Both the position numbers and the translations under genes were made by a program. 64,000 nucleotides of DNA from DASXVX01 sp036504075. GTDB lineage: Bacteria; Bacillota; Sulfobacillia; Symbiobacteriales; Symbiobacteriaceae. This document shows, one piece after another, positions 34,053 to 42,785 of the stretch. Below the pieces are notes generated by a model. The model made no database searches. It had not been told where the DNA came from and was given only the letters and a program-made list of their open reading frames with translations. Location of the stretch: the NCBI GenBank assembly GCA_036504075.1, contig DASXVX010000091.1, forward strand, positions 38,154-102,153, in the 5' to 3' direction. Each line of letters begins with the position of its first letter. The stretch's first letter is position 1.

Positions 34053-36796
34053 ACGGCTTTTACATCGCCTACGCCGAGGGCGACCAGCGGTGGGCAGAAT
34101 GGATCGGTTGGCAGCTGGAAGCGGCCGGCCATAGCGCACACGTGAAGAGTTGGGATCTCCGACCGGGCGACAACCAGGTGCTGAAGCGGAATACCGCGCT
34201 CCAGGAAGCCGCCCGGCTGATTGTCGTGCTGTCGCCGGCGTTTTTCGCCTCCAAGGACGCACAGACGGACTGGACGGCATTTTGGGCCGGCACCCTCGCC
34301 GGTGAGGAGCGGAGAGTAGTGCCCGTGGTGGTGCAGCCCTTGCCACAACCGTTGGTCGGTCTGCTGGGATCCATCGAACCAATCGACCTGGTTGGCCGGA
34401 GTGAGACGGCCGCCACGGAGACGCTCCTGGCGGGGCTGCAAAATGATCGGGCCAAGCCGCCGGTCGCGCCGCACTTTCCGGGCCTTCCGTCACACGCAAA
34501 CATCCAGAAGCCCAGCTTTCCCGGCAGCCTGCCCGCCCTTTGGAATCTCCCGGCTCGCAACCCCAACTTTACGGGACGGGGCAGCCTCCTGGCCGGTTTG
34601 CGGGATGCGCTGCACGCCGGGCAGCCGGCTGCCGTCATTCAGGCCATTACCGGCCTGGGCGGGGTCGGCAAGACGCAGGTAGCCATCGAATACGCCTATC
34701 GGCACACCCACGAGTACGCACTCGGGTGGTGGGTACGAGCGGAGGAGCCAGCCACCCTTGTGGCGGACTACGCACGCCTCGCTCAGAACCTGGGCTTGCG
34801 GTTGGAAGACCCGAACAACCTCGCCGCTGCCGCCGAGGCCGTCCGCGGGTGGCTGGAACAGCAGGCCGGCTGGTTGCTCATCTTCGACAATGCCACCGCC
34901 CCCGAAGCGGTGAGTCGCTATCTCCCCCGCGGTGCGACCGGGCACGTGATCATCACATCGCGTAACGCGATCTGGCGAGACACGGCCCGCCCGTTTCCAG
35001 TGGATGTATGGAGCCGGGGCGAGTCCATTGCGTTCCTGCAGCGGCGGACAGGGAAAGTTGACGCGGCGGCTGACCAACTGGCCGCTGCGCTGGGGGACCT
35101 GCCCCTCGCCCTGGAACATGCGGGCGCCTATATCGATCAGAATGACATAGCGGTCGCCACTTACCTGGACTTGTTCCGCAAACACCAGGGGCGGTTGATG
35201 CGGGGGGCGAAGCCACCAAAGGACTACCACGCCACCATCGCCACCACGTGGGAGATATCGCTGCGGGCAGTGAAAAAGGGATCGCCCGCTGCAATCGCCT
35301 TGATGCACCTGGTCGCCTTCCTGGCGCCCGAAGACTTTCCCCTGGATGCCCTCCGGGCGGGAGTCCAGGAGTTGCCAAGGGTATTGGCCGGCGCCGTCGC
35401 CGATTCCATCGCGTTCGACGAAGCCATTTCGATCCTCCGTCGGTACTCACTGATCGAGCGCCGCGGCGATGCATTGGCCGTTCACCGGTTGGTTCAGGCG
35501 GTAATCCGCGACCAGTTATCGGCAAGGGCCTGGTGGAAATGGGCCTGGCGGAAATGGACCAAGGTTGCAATCCGGTTGGTCAACAGCCAGTTCCCCTTTG
35601 AGAGTGGCAATGTGCGGAATTGGCCACAGTTTGAAAAGCTGCTGCCGCATGCTTTGGCTGTGGTTAGTCACGCGGAACAAGGCCACGTGGCCCCAAAGTC
35701 TGTGTCGCGGTTGCTGAATGAGGTCGGCGTGTATCTGCGGTGGCGTGCCGAATTCGAGGAGGCGAAACGGGCGTTCTCGCGGGCACTGGCGATCAATGTG
35801 GCGGAATACGGCCCCCGCCACCTCACGGTGGCCACCGGCCTTAACAACCTGGCTGAAGTCCTGCATGACCTGGGGGACCTGGCGACGGCCCGGGCGCACT
35901 TCGAGCGCGCACTGGCGATCGATGAGGCGGTATACGGCCGCCGCCACCCGGCGGTGGCCACCGACCTCAACAACCTGGGTAGCGTCCTGCAGGACCTGGG
36001 AGACCTGACGACGGCCCGGGCGCACTACGAGCGCTCACTGGCGATCGATGAGGCGGCATACGGACCCCACCAGCCCACCGTGTCCACCGACCTCAACAAC
36101 CTGGCTAGCGTCCTGCGGGACCTGGGAGACCTGGCGACGGCCCGGGCGCACTTCGAGCGCGCTTTGGCGATCCATGAGGCGGCATACGGCCCCCACCACC
36201 CCACGGTGGCCACCGACCTCAACAACCTGGCTAGCGTCTTGCAGGACCAGGGAGACCTGGCGACGGCCCGGGCGCACCTCGAGCGCGCACTGGCGATCGA
36301 TGAGGCGGTATACGGCCCCCGCCACCCTACGGTGGCCACCCGCCTCAACAACCTGGCTCTCGTCCTGAAGGACCTGGGGAACCTGGCGACGGCACGGGCG
36401 TACTGCGAGCGCGCACTGGCGATCGATGAGGCGGTATACGGCCCCCGCCACCCTACGGTGGCCACCGACCTCAACAACCTGGCTGGCGTCCTGAAGGACC
36501 TGGGAGACCTGGCGACGGCCCGGGCGCACTGCGAGCGCGCACTGGCGATCGATGAAGCGGTATTGGGCCCCCGCCACCCCACGGTGGCCACCTTCCTTAA
36601 CAACCTGGCTGGCGTCCTGCGTGCCCTGGGGGACTTGGCGACGGCCCGGGCGCACCTCGAGCGCGCACTGGCGATCGCTGAGGCGGCATACGGCCCCCAC
36701 CACCCTACGGTGGCCATCTTCCGCAACAATCTGGCTGGCGTCATGAAGGAACTGCCGGCGGCACCCGACGGAAACGATGGACCTGAGCAAACTTAG
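34049..36796 (+). CDS. TIR-NB-ARC-TPR STAND protein (NLR-like sensor)
   Basis: The 915-residue protein has a TIR domain (1-130; WDLRPGDN loop), then NB-ARC from about 165: P-loop GLGGVGKT at 202-209, Walker B LLIFDNA near 276, IITSR near 301, GDLPLALE near 349, and a winged-helix region ending AVHRLVQAVIRD near 480. From about 570 it has eight 42-residue kinesin-light-chain-type TPRs. The TIR position equivalent to catalytic Glu74 is Asp74, so this TIR is probably inactive and serves to bind the separate TIR. STAND proteins oligomerise on ligand recognition; the TPRs would sense the trigger. Related proteins occur in Actinobacteria FxSxx-COOH loci, whose peptide and radical SAM genes are absent here. 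Confidence 0.88.
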   Translation: MNGFYIAYAEGDQRWAEWIGWQLEAAGHSAHVKSWDLRPGDNQVLKRNTALQEAARLIVVLSPAFFASKDAQTDWTAFWAGTLAGEERRVVPVVVQPLPQPLVGLLGSIEPIDLVGRSETAATETLLAGLQNDRAKPPVAPHFPGLPSHANIQKPSFPGSLPALWNLPARNPNFTGRGSLLAGLRDALHAGQPAAVIQAITGLGGVGKTQVAIEYAYRHTHEYALGWWVRAEEPATLVADYARLAQNLGLRLEDPNNLAAAAEAVRGWLEQQAGWLLIFDNATAPEAVSRYLPRGATGHVIITSRNAIWRDTARPFPVDVWSRGESIAFLQRRTGKVDAAADQLAAALGDLPLALEHAGAYIDQNDIAVATYLDLFRKHQGRLMRGAKPPKDYHATIATTWEISLRAVKKGSPAAIALMHLVAFLAPEDFPLDALRAGVQELPRVLAGAVADSIAFDEAISILRRYSLIERRGDALAVHRLVQAVIRDQLSARAWWKWAWRKWTKVAIRLVNSQFPFESGNVRNWPQFEKLLPHALAVVSHAEQGHVAPKSVSRLLNEVGVYLRWRAEFEEAKRAFSRALAINVAEYGPRHLTVATGLNNLAEVLHDLGDLATARAHFERALAIDEAVYGRRHPAVATDLNNLGSVLQDLGDLTTARAHYERSLAIDEAAYGPHQPTVSTDLNNLASVLRDLGDLATARAHFERALAIHEAAYGPHHPTVATDLNNLASVLQDQGDLATARAHLERALAIDEAVYGPRHPTVATRLNNLALVLKDLGNLATARAYCERALAIDEAVYGPRHPTVATDLNNLAGVLKDLGDLATARAHCERALAIDEAVLGPRHPTVATFLNNLAGVLRALGDLATARAHLERALAIAEAAYGPHHPTVAIFRNNLAGVMKELPAAPDGNDGPEQT
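35762..36769 (+). repeat. 126-bp coding repeats (TPR units)
   Basis: Eight in-frame 126-base units encode 42-residue TPRs of the form ARAHFERALAIDEAVYGPRH plus TVATDLNNLASVLQDLGDLAT. Units 2-7 are nearly identical at DNA level (for example GGCGACGGCCCGGGCGCAC recurs), implying recent amplification or gene conversion. Most differences fall at a few exposed positions (HF/HY/HL/YC/HC, PHQ/PHH/PRH). Confidence 0.9.
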
Positions 36797-36899
36797 GACC
36801 CGCCCCAGGTCTTCCTGTCCGATGATGACCAACTCACGTTGTTGGCGTGTGTCATCGGGCTCGAAGGGTCTTACCGAACCTTGCCCGACGGCTAGGAAG

Positions 36900-37296
36900 A
36901 CCAGGAGTGTGGCCCCGCGTTGCGGGACCCATGTGGGCACGTTGGCTGCCCGTTCGGCAGAGAATCCAGACCCGATAGGCCACGCATCCGGTCACCATCG
37001 CCCTACGCGGACCGACCGTGAGGTTCGGCAGCGGTGAGGCATCGGCCCCCGGTGCGGGCGTCTGCCGCCCACCTGGGTCTGGGCATCCGGTAGGCATCGG
37101 CAGGCGTTCGGGACCGTTACACGACCCATCGGCACCCGTTACCTGCGCCTTACATGCGTCTTACATGCGTCTTACATGCGTCTTACATGCGCGTTACATG
37201 CGCCTTACATGCGGCGTTCGCCCGCCTGCACATTGCCAGGCCGCCAAAGCCTTCCACCACACGCCTCCCAGGATTAGGCAGACAATTTCGGCAGAT
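36900..37296. repeat. Long direct repeat, right copy
   Basis: This matches 31300-31685 without indels except one extra 11-mer. It lies just after the TIR-NB-ARC-TPR gene and closes the module. Bases 36797-37375 hold no other feature apart from the terminator at 37321. Confidence 0.9.
37138..37214 (+). repeat. 11-bp tandem repeat CTTACATGCGT, seven units
   Basis: Seven head-to-tail 11-mers, one more than in the left copy. The unit is not a multiple of three. Confidence 0.9.
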
Positions 37297-37320
37297 CCAG
37301 GTTCAGCCGCGTGCTGTGCG

Positions 37321-37355
37321 AAAAGCGGCGCCTCCCTCGGGAAGGCGCCGCTTTT
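37321..37355. terminator. Bidirectional terminator at the end of the yhf-type operon
   Basis: AAAAGCGGCGCCT and AGGCGCCGCTTTT flank a 9-base loop; both strands get a T-run. It ends the long minus-strand operon after the nagB-like gene. Confidence 0.85.
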
Positions 37356-37375
37356 GAACTGAAACGCGGGCCACC

Positions 37376-38080
37376 TCAACCGCTTGCCGCCGCATCGGCC
37401 AGAACGATTACGTCCGGGTGCAACTGCAAGGCTGATGCCGGCACGGCAGGCGTGACCGGCCCGCTCAGGGCGGCTGCCAGTGCCGGCGCTTTCTCGGCGC
37501 CGCCGGCCAGGAGGAGAATGCGCCGGGCTTTCAGCATCGTGCCGATGCCCATGGTGATGGCCCGGGCCGGGACCGCTTCGTCGGCCGGAAAGTCAGACCG
37601 GTTTACCGCCCGGGTCTCTGCGCTTAACGTCACCACCCGGGTCGCACTGTCCAGCGGGGAGCCCGGCTCGTTGAAGCCGATGTGGCCATTGCGTCCCAGA
37701 CCCAGAATCAACAAGTCAATGGGACCGGCCTCAGCCAGTGCCGCTTCGTACCGCAGGCACTCCGCCGTCAGGTCTGGAGCCGACCCGTCTGGAATCGCCC
37801 ACCGGGGCGGCTGTGCGCAAAGATCGAACAGGTTGCGCCGCATGAAACTGCGAAAACTTGCCGGATGCTCAGGCGATAACCCAACATACTCGTCCAGGTT
37901 GAAGGTCGCTACACCCCGCCAATCCAGACGCCGGGCTGCCAGTTCCCGATACAGTCCCAACGGCGTCTTCCCCGTGGGCAATCCCAGCACGCACCGGTCT
38001 CCCCGTTGTACGAGGGCGGCCACCAGTTCGGCGGCCTTCAGGCTCATGTCGGTGTAATCAGCCGCGTGGATCCATTGCAT
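37376..38080 (-). CDS. nagB: Glucosamine-6-phosphate deaminase/isomerase family (NagB-like)
   Basis: The 234-residue enzyme has the NagB signatures LGLPTGKTPLGLYREL, the active-site ATFNLDEYVGL, DLLILGLGRNGHIGFNEPG and AITMGIGTML. The family converts GlcN6P to Fru6P and ammonia, or acts on related sugar phosphates. ATG 38080 follows GGGAG; GTG 38089 would overlap the HPr-like stop. As the last gene of a 14-gene run with no NagA or NagE nearby, it may act on a different amino-sugar-like intermediate of this pathway. Confidence 0.88.
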   Translation of the reverse strand: MQWIHAADYTDMSLKAAELVAALVQRGDRCVLGLPTGKTPLGLYRELAARRLDWRGVATFNLDEYVGLSPEHPASFRSFMRRNLFDLCAQPPRWAIPDGSAPDLTAECLRYEAALAEAGPIDLLILGLGRNGHIGFNEPGSPLDSATRVVTLSAETRAVNRSDFPADEAVPARAITMGIGTMLKARRILLLAGGAEKAPALAAALSGPVTPAVPASALQLHPDVIVLADAAASG

Positions 38081-38085
38081 GGCTG

Positions 38086-38343
38086 TCACTCCCAGCCGGC
38101 CAGAAGCTGCTGCAGAGCGGCCACCGCTGCGGCTTCGTCAGCCCCGTCCGCCCGGATGATCACCGTGGCGCCCGATTGCACGCCCAGGCCCAGGAGGCTG
38201 ACGATGCTGCGCCCGTCCGCTTCCTTCGCGCCGCACGCGACCCGAATCCGGCTGGCAAATCCCCGGCATGCGGTGACAAGCTCGCCCGCGGGACGGGCAT
38301 GCAGCCCGAGGGCGCTTCGAATTACCACCTGCGCTTCGGTCAT
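38086..38343 (-). CDS. HPr-like phosphocarrier protein
   Basis: The 85-residue protein has the phosphorylatable His in SALGLHARPAGELV and the regulatory-Ser region DGRSIVSLLGLGV, matching HPr. HPr passes phosphate from enzyme I to PTS permeases, but no PTS permease is in this operon, so it may be a dedicated regulatory or phosphate-carrier variant. It overlaps the mutase-like gene by ATGA and is followed by nagB. Confidence 0.85.
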   Translation of the reverse strand: MTEAQVVIRSALGLHARPAGELVTACRGFASRIRVACGAKEADGRSIVSLLGLGVQSGATVIIRADGADEAAAVAALQQLLAGWE

Positions 38344-39572
38344 GCGGGCATCTCCTCGATTAGTTGTTCGAAAAAGCTGGTCCCGGACTGGGTAGCGCGG
38401 AGCCCCAGCGCCCGGGTCACGCTTGCGCCCACATCGGCCAACGTCGCCAGGTCGCCGAGCGGCACGGGTCGGAGCGCAGGAGACCAGGCCAGCACCGGGG
38501 TGTACTCCCGGGTATGCCTGGTGCCGGCGGTGGGGTCGTTGCCGTGGTCGGCGGTAATGATGAACAGGTCGTGCTCGTCCATGGCCGCCTGCAACTGCCC
38601 GAGCCGGGCGTCCACCAACTGGAGGACCCGGGCGTAGGCCCCGGCGTCCTGCTCGTGCCCGGCCAGGTCGGTTTCCTGCACGTTGACGAAGATCAGCCCC
38701 GCCCGCTGCGACGCCAGTTGCTGCTCAAGCAGGTCGAGCACGAGGCTCGTGCTGACGGCCGGCAGGGTGGCAGCCCCCTCGCAGACGATGACGTCGGCGG
38801 TCTTGCCGATGAGCGCGACCGGCAACCCCGCGTCGTTCACGATGAACGGCGCCTGGCCCTCCCGGCGGGTGCCCAGCACCAGGTGCCGGACCCGGTACTC
38901 GTCGTTGTAGATGCCTAGCAGGGCCGTGTTCACCCCGACCAGACCGGGCCGCTCCTCCAGGTTGGCCAGAATGGCCGGCAACCCGCCAAAGCCACGACCG
39001 GTGACTGCGATTACCCGCCCGACCGCCACGGTGGCCCGCACGATCTCGGCGACGGCGCAGATTTGCTCAAACGTAAAATCGTCCAGGCTGGCGGTCACAT
39101 TGATGTTCTGGCCCGCCTCACCTTCGAGGTTGTCTGCCACCACCATCCCGCCGTCCACCAGCAGGGTGGTAAGGGCCGGGCCGATGCGCTGCACCTGGTG
39201 GTGCGCGCATTCCAGGGCCGTGGCCACGGCATTGGACATGAGCGTCATCGGCTGGGCGACGGGCGTCCCGGGGATCGAGCCAGCCATCTCCTGGTGCCCG
39301 GCGTAGGTGTCGGCGCCCACATGCCGGAGCGCACAGCGCCCCCAGGCGGCAGTGGCGCTCGCACCGGCGGCCCGGACCCCCGGCACTTCCAGCAGGTTGC
39401 CCAGACCCATTGCTGCCAGGGCCGGCAGGTGCAGTCCGCCCAGCTGTTCGGCCAGATGGAGCATGGTATTGGCGCCGAGATCCTGAGGCCGGACCGCTGC
39501 CACGTCGGCCATGGCGCCGATCCCGAAACCGTCCAGAACCAGCACGGTCACACGCCGGATATCGGGCTTCAT
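38340..39572 (-). CDS. yhfW: Phosphopentomutase-like metalloenzyme YhfW
   Basis: The 410-residue protein is an alkaline-phosphatase-superfamily mutase: VLVLDGFGIGAMADV supplies the first metal Asp, GADTYAGHQEMAGS matches the DeoB substrate/phospho-acceptor region, NVQETDLAGHEQD and ITADHGNDPT give the second metal site, and RHTREYTPVLAWSP is DeoB-like. In E. coli yhfW encodes such a protein next to yhfX and php. The likely chemistry is phosphate transfer within a sugar phosphate. The start overlaps the YhfX stop by ATGA. Confidence 0.88.
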   Translation of the reverse strand: MKPDIRRVTVLVLDGFGIGAMADVAAVRPQDLGANTMLHLAEQLGGLHLPALAAMGLGNLLEVPGVRAAGASATAAWGRCALRHVGADTYAGHQEMAGSIPGTPVAQPMTLMSNAVATALECAHHQVQRIGPALTTLLVDGGMVVADNLEGEAGQNINVTASLDDFTFEQICAVAEIVRATVAVGRVIAVTGRGFGGLPAILANLEERPGLVGVNTALLGIYNDEYRVRHLVLGTRREGQAPFIVNDAGLPVALIGKTADVIVCEGAATLPAVSTSLVLDLLEQQLASQRAGLIFVNVQETDLAGHEQDAGAYARVLQLVDARLGQLQAAMDEHDLFIITADHGNDPTAGTRHTREYTPVLAWSPALRPVPLGDLATLADVGASVTRALGLRATQSGTSFFEQLIEEMPA

Positions 39573-40753
39573 GACGGTCGCCTCCCGTCCGGCACCAGGT
39601 CCCCGACGGGCCGGTTCACCTGGTCATACAGCCCGACCAGGTGTCCGCCGGACACGACAGCCAGGCTGGAGCGGGCCGTAAAAGCCTGCATGCGGAAGGC
39701 GTAGACCACCGTGTCCCCCACCGCCACCGGTTGATCAGCGGCCGGGACCAGCGTCCCGTAGTAGTCGATGGCGTCGGCCGGCAGGGGCTCCGCCGGCACC
39801 TGCCAGAGCCGGTCCGGATCGTGTCCCACCAGGGCGGCCTGAACCCGGGATCGGGGGTAGAGCCCGCCGCCAAAGCAGTAGGCCTTGCCGCCATACAGGT
39901 GCGACACCTCGCTGATGTAGACCGCGGCCGGCACTTCCGGCTGCTCGGTAACGGCATGAAGCGGGGTGGTGCCCGTCAGGGCGTGCCCCGGCTCACCGTG
40001 CGTAACCTCCATCGAAGCCAGGTAGGGAATCGTCGCACAACTGGTCAGGCTAGGCGCATTCAGTTGCAGCCCCTGGAGCCCGAACTCCTGCCTCAGCACG
40101 TCGCGTGCCTGCAGCAGCGCCCACAGATTGGCCGTTGGCGCGGCTCTCTGGGTCTCGGCATCAAAAGCCAGACACGGGAACGAGGTGACGCCGGCCACCC
40201 GAATGCCGGGGAGGTTCAGCAACTCCGGTACCACCCCCCGCAGGTCGGCGAGCTGGAAGCCGCCGTACTGCCCGGGATAAGAGGCATCGCCCGCTTCGGC
40301 CACCCGCAGCAGCACCGGCTGGACCCGGCCCCGCCGCGCGGCGGCTTCGCCGATTGCCCGTGCTTTCGCCACGGAAAAGACGGTGACCACCTCGGGCGCC
40401 AGGTCGGCCAGCGCGTCCAGCACCCGCGCCGGGGGCTGCACCAGATGGCCGACGTTGCCCAGGCGGACGCCCGCTGCCGCCAGCACGGTCGCCTCGTCCC
40501 AGTCCACCGCCACGGCACGCGGAATCTCCGCGGCGATCGTGCGCACCAGTTCGGGGTTGCGGTTGATCTGCTTGGACATGAAATAGAGGGAAAGGCCATG
40601 CCGCCGTGCGGTTTCGGCCAGGTGCCGGCTGTTGGCGCCGACGGCGTCGCGATCGATTACGTAAGTGTTGGGGCCGATCTGACCGTCGCGGTGCAGGTTG
40701 ACCGCCAGCCGGATCAGGTCCGGATTTTGACGCAAGGTCGATTTAAGGAACAC
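39569..40753 (-). CDS. yhfX: PLP-dependent alanine racemase-like protein YhfX
   Basis: The 394-residue protein is a fold-type III PLP enzyme like alanine racemase: LYFMSKQINRNPELV carries the PLP lysine of this family, and LQLNAPSLTSCATIPYLA, THGEPGHALTGTTPLHA and YCFGGGLYPRS are motifs I recall from YhfX. It would racemise or decarboxylate an amino acid or derivative; the true substrate is unknown. GTG 40753 follows AAGGTGAG. It lies between php and yhfW, as in E. coli. Confidence 0.9.
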   Translation of the reverse strand: MFLKSTLRQNPDLIRLAVNLHRDGQIGPNTYVIDRDAVGANSRHLAETARRHGLSLYFMSKQINRNPELVRTIAAEIPRAVAVDWDEATVLAAAGVRLGNVGHLVQPPARVLDALADLAPEVVTVFSVAKARAIGEAAARRGRVQPVLLRVAEAGDASYPGQYGGFQLADLRGVVPELLNLPGIRVAGVTSFPCLAFDAETQRAAPTANLWALLQARDVLRQEFGLQGLQLNAPSLTSCATIPYLASMEVTHGEPGHALTGTTPLHAVTEQPEVPAAVYISEVSHLYGGKAYCFGGGLYPRSRVQAALVGHDPDRLWQVPAEPLPADAIDYYGTLVPAADQPVAVGDTVVYAFRMQAFTARSSLAVVSGGHLVGLYDQVNRPVGDLVPDGRRPS

Positions 40754-40771
40754 AAGCTCACCTTCTAAGCC

Positions 40772-41686
40772 TTAGTGGGCAAGCAGCCGGCGCGGGTTTT
40801 CCACCAGCATGGCGTCCAGCGTTGCCTCGTCGAGACCGGCGGAGCGCAGGGCGGGGAGGAAATCGGTCAGCAGATAGGCGTAGCCATAGCCACCGGAGCG
40901 TCTCAAGTAGGAAGGGCGGGAAATGTCGCAGGAAAGCATCAGCCGGTGAGCCAGCCCCCGGTCCGCCATCTCCAGCACCAGCCGCACCCGCTCTTCGTCA
41001 GACCGGTAGCGGGTCTTGCCGACGGTGTCGTACTGAACGTAGGCGCCGCGCCGGACAATCTCGGCGTGAACCGCCAGGTCGCCGTTCAGGTCCTGGTGGC
41101 CGATGGCGACCCGGGTCAGGTCGGCGCCGGCCCGCTCCAGCATGTCCAGTTGCTGCAGCGCCATGGTGCCCAGGGAGGCGTGCGTGGTGATGGCGGCACC
41201 GGTGCGCCGCTGGGCCAGAGCCGCCGCCCGGAAGACCTTCGCTTCCGCATCCAGTACCTGATCCCGGCTCGTGCCGATTTCGGCGATGACGCCGGCCCGC
41301 ACGCCGCCGGACTCGGGGATGCCATCCCGCAATTCCAGCTCAAAGCGATCCGCCAGGCTCTCCACACTCGCCGACTGAACATAATCCGGCAGGAACCGGC
41401 CGTAGTAAAAGCCCGTGGCGCAGACCACGTGGATGCCGGTCGCGGCCGCTACCCGCCGCAGCGCCGCCGGATTGCGGCCCATGCCGATGCAGGTCACTTC
41501 GATCAGGCCGCGGCCCCCGGCTGCCACCAGGTCCGCCGCTTCGGCCGTTACCAGCGCCTCGTCGGTCAGGGCGGCGTCGGCGTCGGCTTTGGGGCCGGAA
41601 AGGTCGACGCAGAGGTGCTCGTGGCACAGCGTAGTGCCCCACTGGTCCGCCGGAATGGGGCCGAGCACGGTTTCAATCCAGCTCAT
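40772..41686 (-). CDS. php: Phosphotriesterase-family hydrolase Php
   Basis: The 304-residue TIM-barrel amidohydrolase has the metal ligands in order: CHEHL (HxH), EIGTS with Glu bridging as in Php rather than carboxylated Lys, TTHASLG, AIGHQD and LSCDIS for the final Asp. Php-type proteins hydrolyse esters, lactones or amides; the natural substrate is not known. ATG 41686 follows GGGGGTGG and one base after the upstream stop; GTG 41695 would overlap. Central member of the yhf-type operon. Confidence 0.9.
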   Translation of the reverse strand: MSWIETVLGPIPADQWGTTLCHEHLCVDLSGPKADADAALTDEALVTAEAADLVAAGGRGLIEVTCIGMGRNPAALRRVAAATGIHVVCATGFYYGRFLPDYVQSASVESLADRFELELRDGIPESGGVRAGVIAEIGTSRDQVLDAEAKVFRAAALAQRRTGAAITTHASLGTMALQQLDMLERAGADLTRVAIGHQDLNGDLAVHAEIVRRGAYVQYDTVGKTRYRSDEERVRLVLEMADRGLAHRLMLSCDISRPSYLRRSGGYGYAYLLTDFLPALRSAGLDEATLDAMLVENPRRLLAH

Positions 41687-41687
41687 A

Positions 41688-42785
41688 TCAGCCACCCCCG
41701 ACCCCAGCCCGGGCGATGGCCTCGGTCAGAATGCGCAGCACCGTGCCGGCGCCCGCCCGCATCGGGTTGATGCGAACGACCCGGCCGGCCAGGTCGGGGT
41801 TGGCCTGAATGAACGTGCCCGACGCCCGGTAGACCAGGGGCGTCACCTCGTGCCGGGATTCGGCGCCCACCGGATGCGCCGCAGCGCCCAGCCCGGCCGC
41901 GGCCGCGATGACCCGACCGGCAACGGGCCGTTCCAACTCCGCCAGCACCACCCGGGACTGGGCGTTGGCCACGGTGGCGGAGAGCACGCCGCTCACTTCG
42001 CCGGCGTTCAGGCGCCGAGCCACCTCCTCCACCACCAGCGCCTGGGCCGCAAAGGCCAGCGGCGCCATGACCATTGCCTTCAGGGTCAGCATCGCTTCCG
42101 GGCCCTGGACCTGCCCGCCACCGGAGTAGTTGTCCTGCCGCACGGCGGCGATGGTGGCCTCGTCGCCCACCAGGACCCCGACGCCCTCCGGCCCCAGCAG
42201 TTTGAACGCCGAAAAGGCGCTGGCGGTGGCACCCATCTGCACGCCGATGGCGGGCGCCTTCAGCGTGGCGTAGTTGTCGTCCACCAGAATCGGCGTCCGG
42301 GGAAACGCATGCCGCACCTCGGCGATGGCATCGGAGAGGTTGTATGTGTCATCGATCCGCTGCCGGGCGTGCTGTAGCAGCACCAGGTCCGGCGCCGGAC
42401 CGCTCGGTGCGAACGGGAGGTTGAAATCCACCCGTTCCAGTGCAAGCCCCATCGCCCGGCAGGTGACGTTCGTGGACGGGTAGACCGGTGCGTCATGAAT
42501 CAGCACCCGGGCGCCGGGCCGCAGGGCGGCCATCATATACCCACGAATGGCCCCCGTGCCGGCGCCGCGCACCAGGGCTGCGGCCGGTGCGCCAAAGAAG
42601 TCGGCCAGCGTCGCCTCCACCCGGGCGGTGAACCGGGGCCGCCCATAAGCACCGTGCAGGCCATAGTCGCCGGCCTGCAGAATCTCATCGCCCTCAAAGT
42701 GCCGGCAAATGGCGTCCACCAGACGATGCTGCGCTTCCAGGGCCTGGTGCAGGTCCATTTGGGCCAGCGGGTTTGCGGTGATCAT
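41688..42785 (-). CDS. yhfS: PLP-dependent aminotransferase-fold protein YhfS
   Basis: The 365-residue fold-type I PLP protein has LVRGAGTGAIRGYMMAAL for phosphate binding, ILVDDNYATLKAP with the PLP Asp and SAFSAFKLLGPEG with the Schiff-base Lys near residue 193. It belongs near YhfS and aromatic beta-lyase-like enzymes. The ATG at 42785 overlaps the amidase stop by ATGA. In this pathway it may eliminate or transaminate an amino acid released by the amidase; that is inferred from order only. Confidence 0.88.
   Translation of the reverse strand: MITANPLAQMDLHQALEAQHRLVDAICRHFEGDEILQAGDYGLHGAYGRPRFTARVEATLADFFGAPAAALVRGAGTGAIRGYMMAALRPGARVLIHDAPVYPSTNVTCRAMGLALERVDFNLPFAPSGPAPDLVLLQHARQRIDDTYNLSDAIAEVRHAFPRTPILVDDNYATLKAPAIGVQMGATASAFSAFKLLGPEGVGVLVGDEATIAAVRQDNYSGGGQVQGPEAMLTLKAMVMAPLAFAAQALVVEEVARRLNAGEVSGVLSATVANAQSRVVLAELERPVAGRVIAAAAGLGAAAHPVGAESRHEVTPLVYRASGTFIQANPDLAGRVVRINPMRAGAGTVLRILTEAIARAGVGGG

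Noticed and set aside
33585..36796. FxSxx-COOH peptide (RiPP) locus
   Set aside because: TIR and NB-ARC-TPR proteins occur there, but no radical SAM maturase or FxSxx peptide gene is seen in the neighbourhood.
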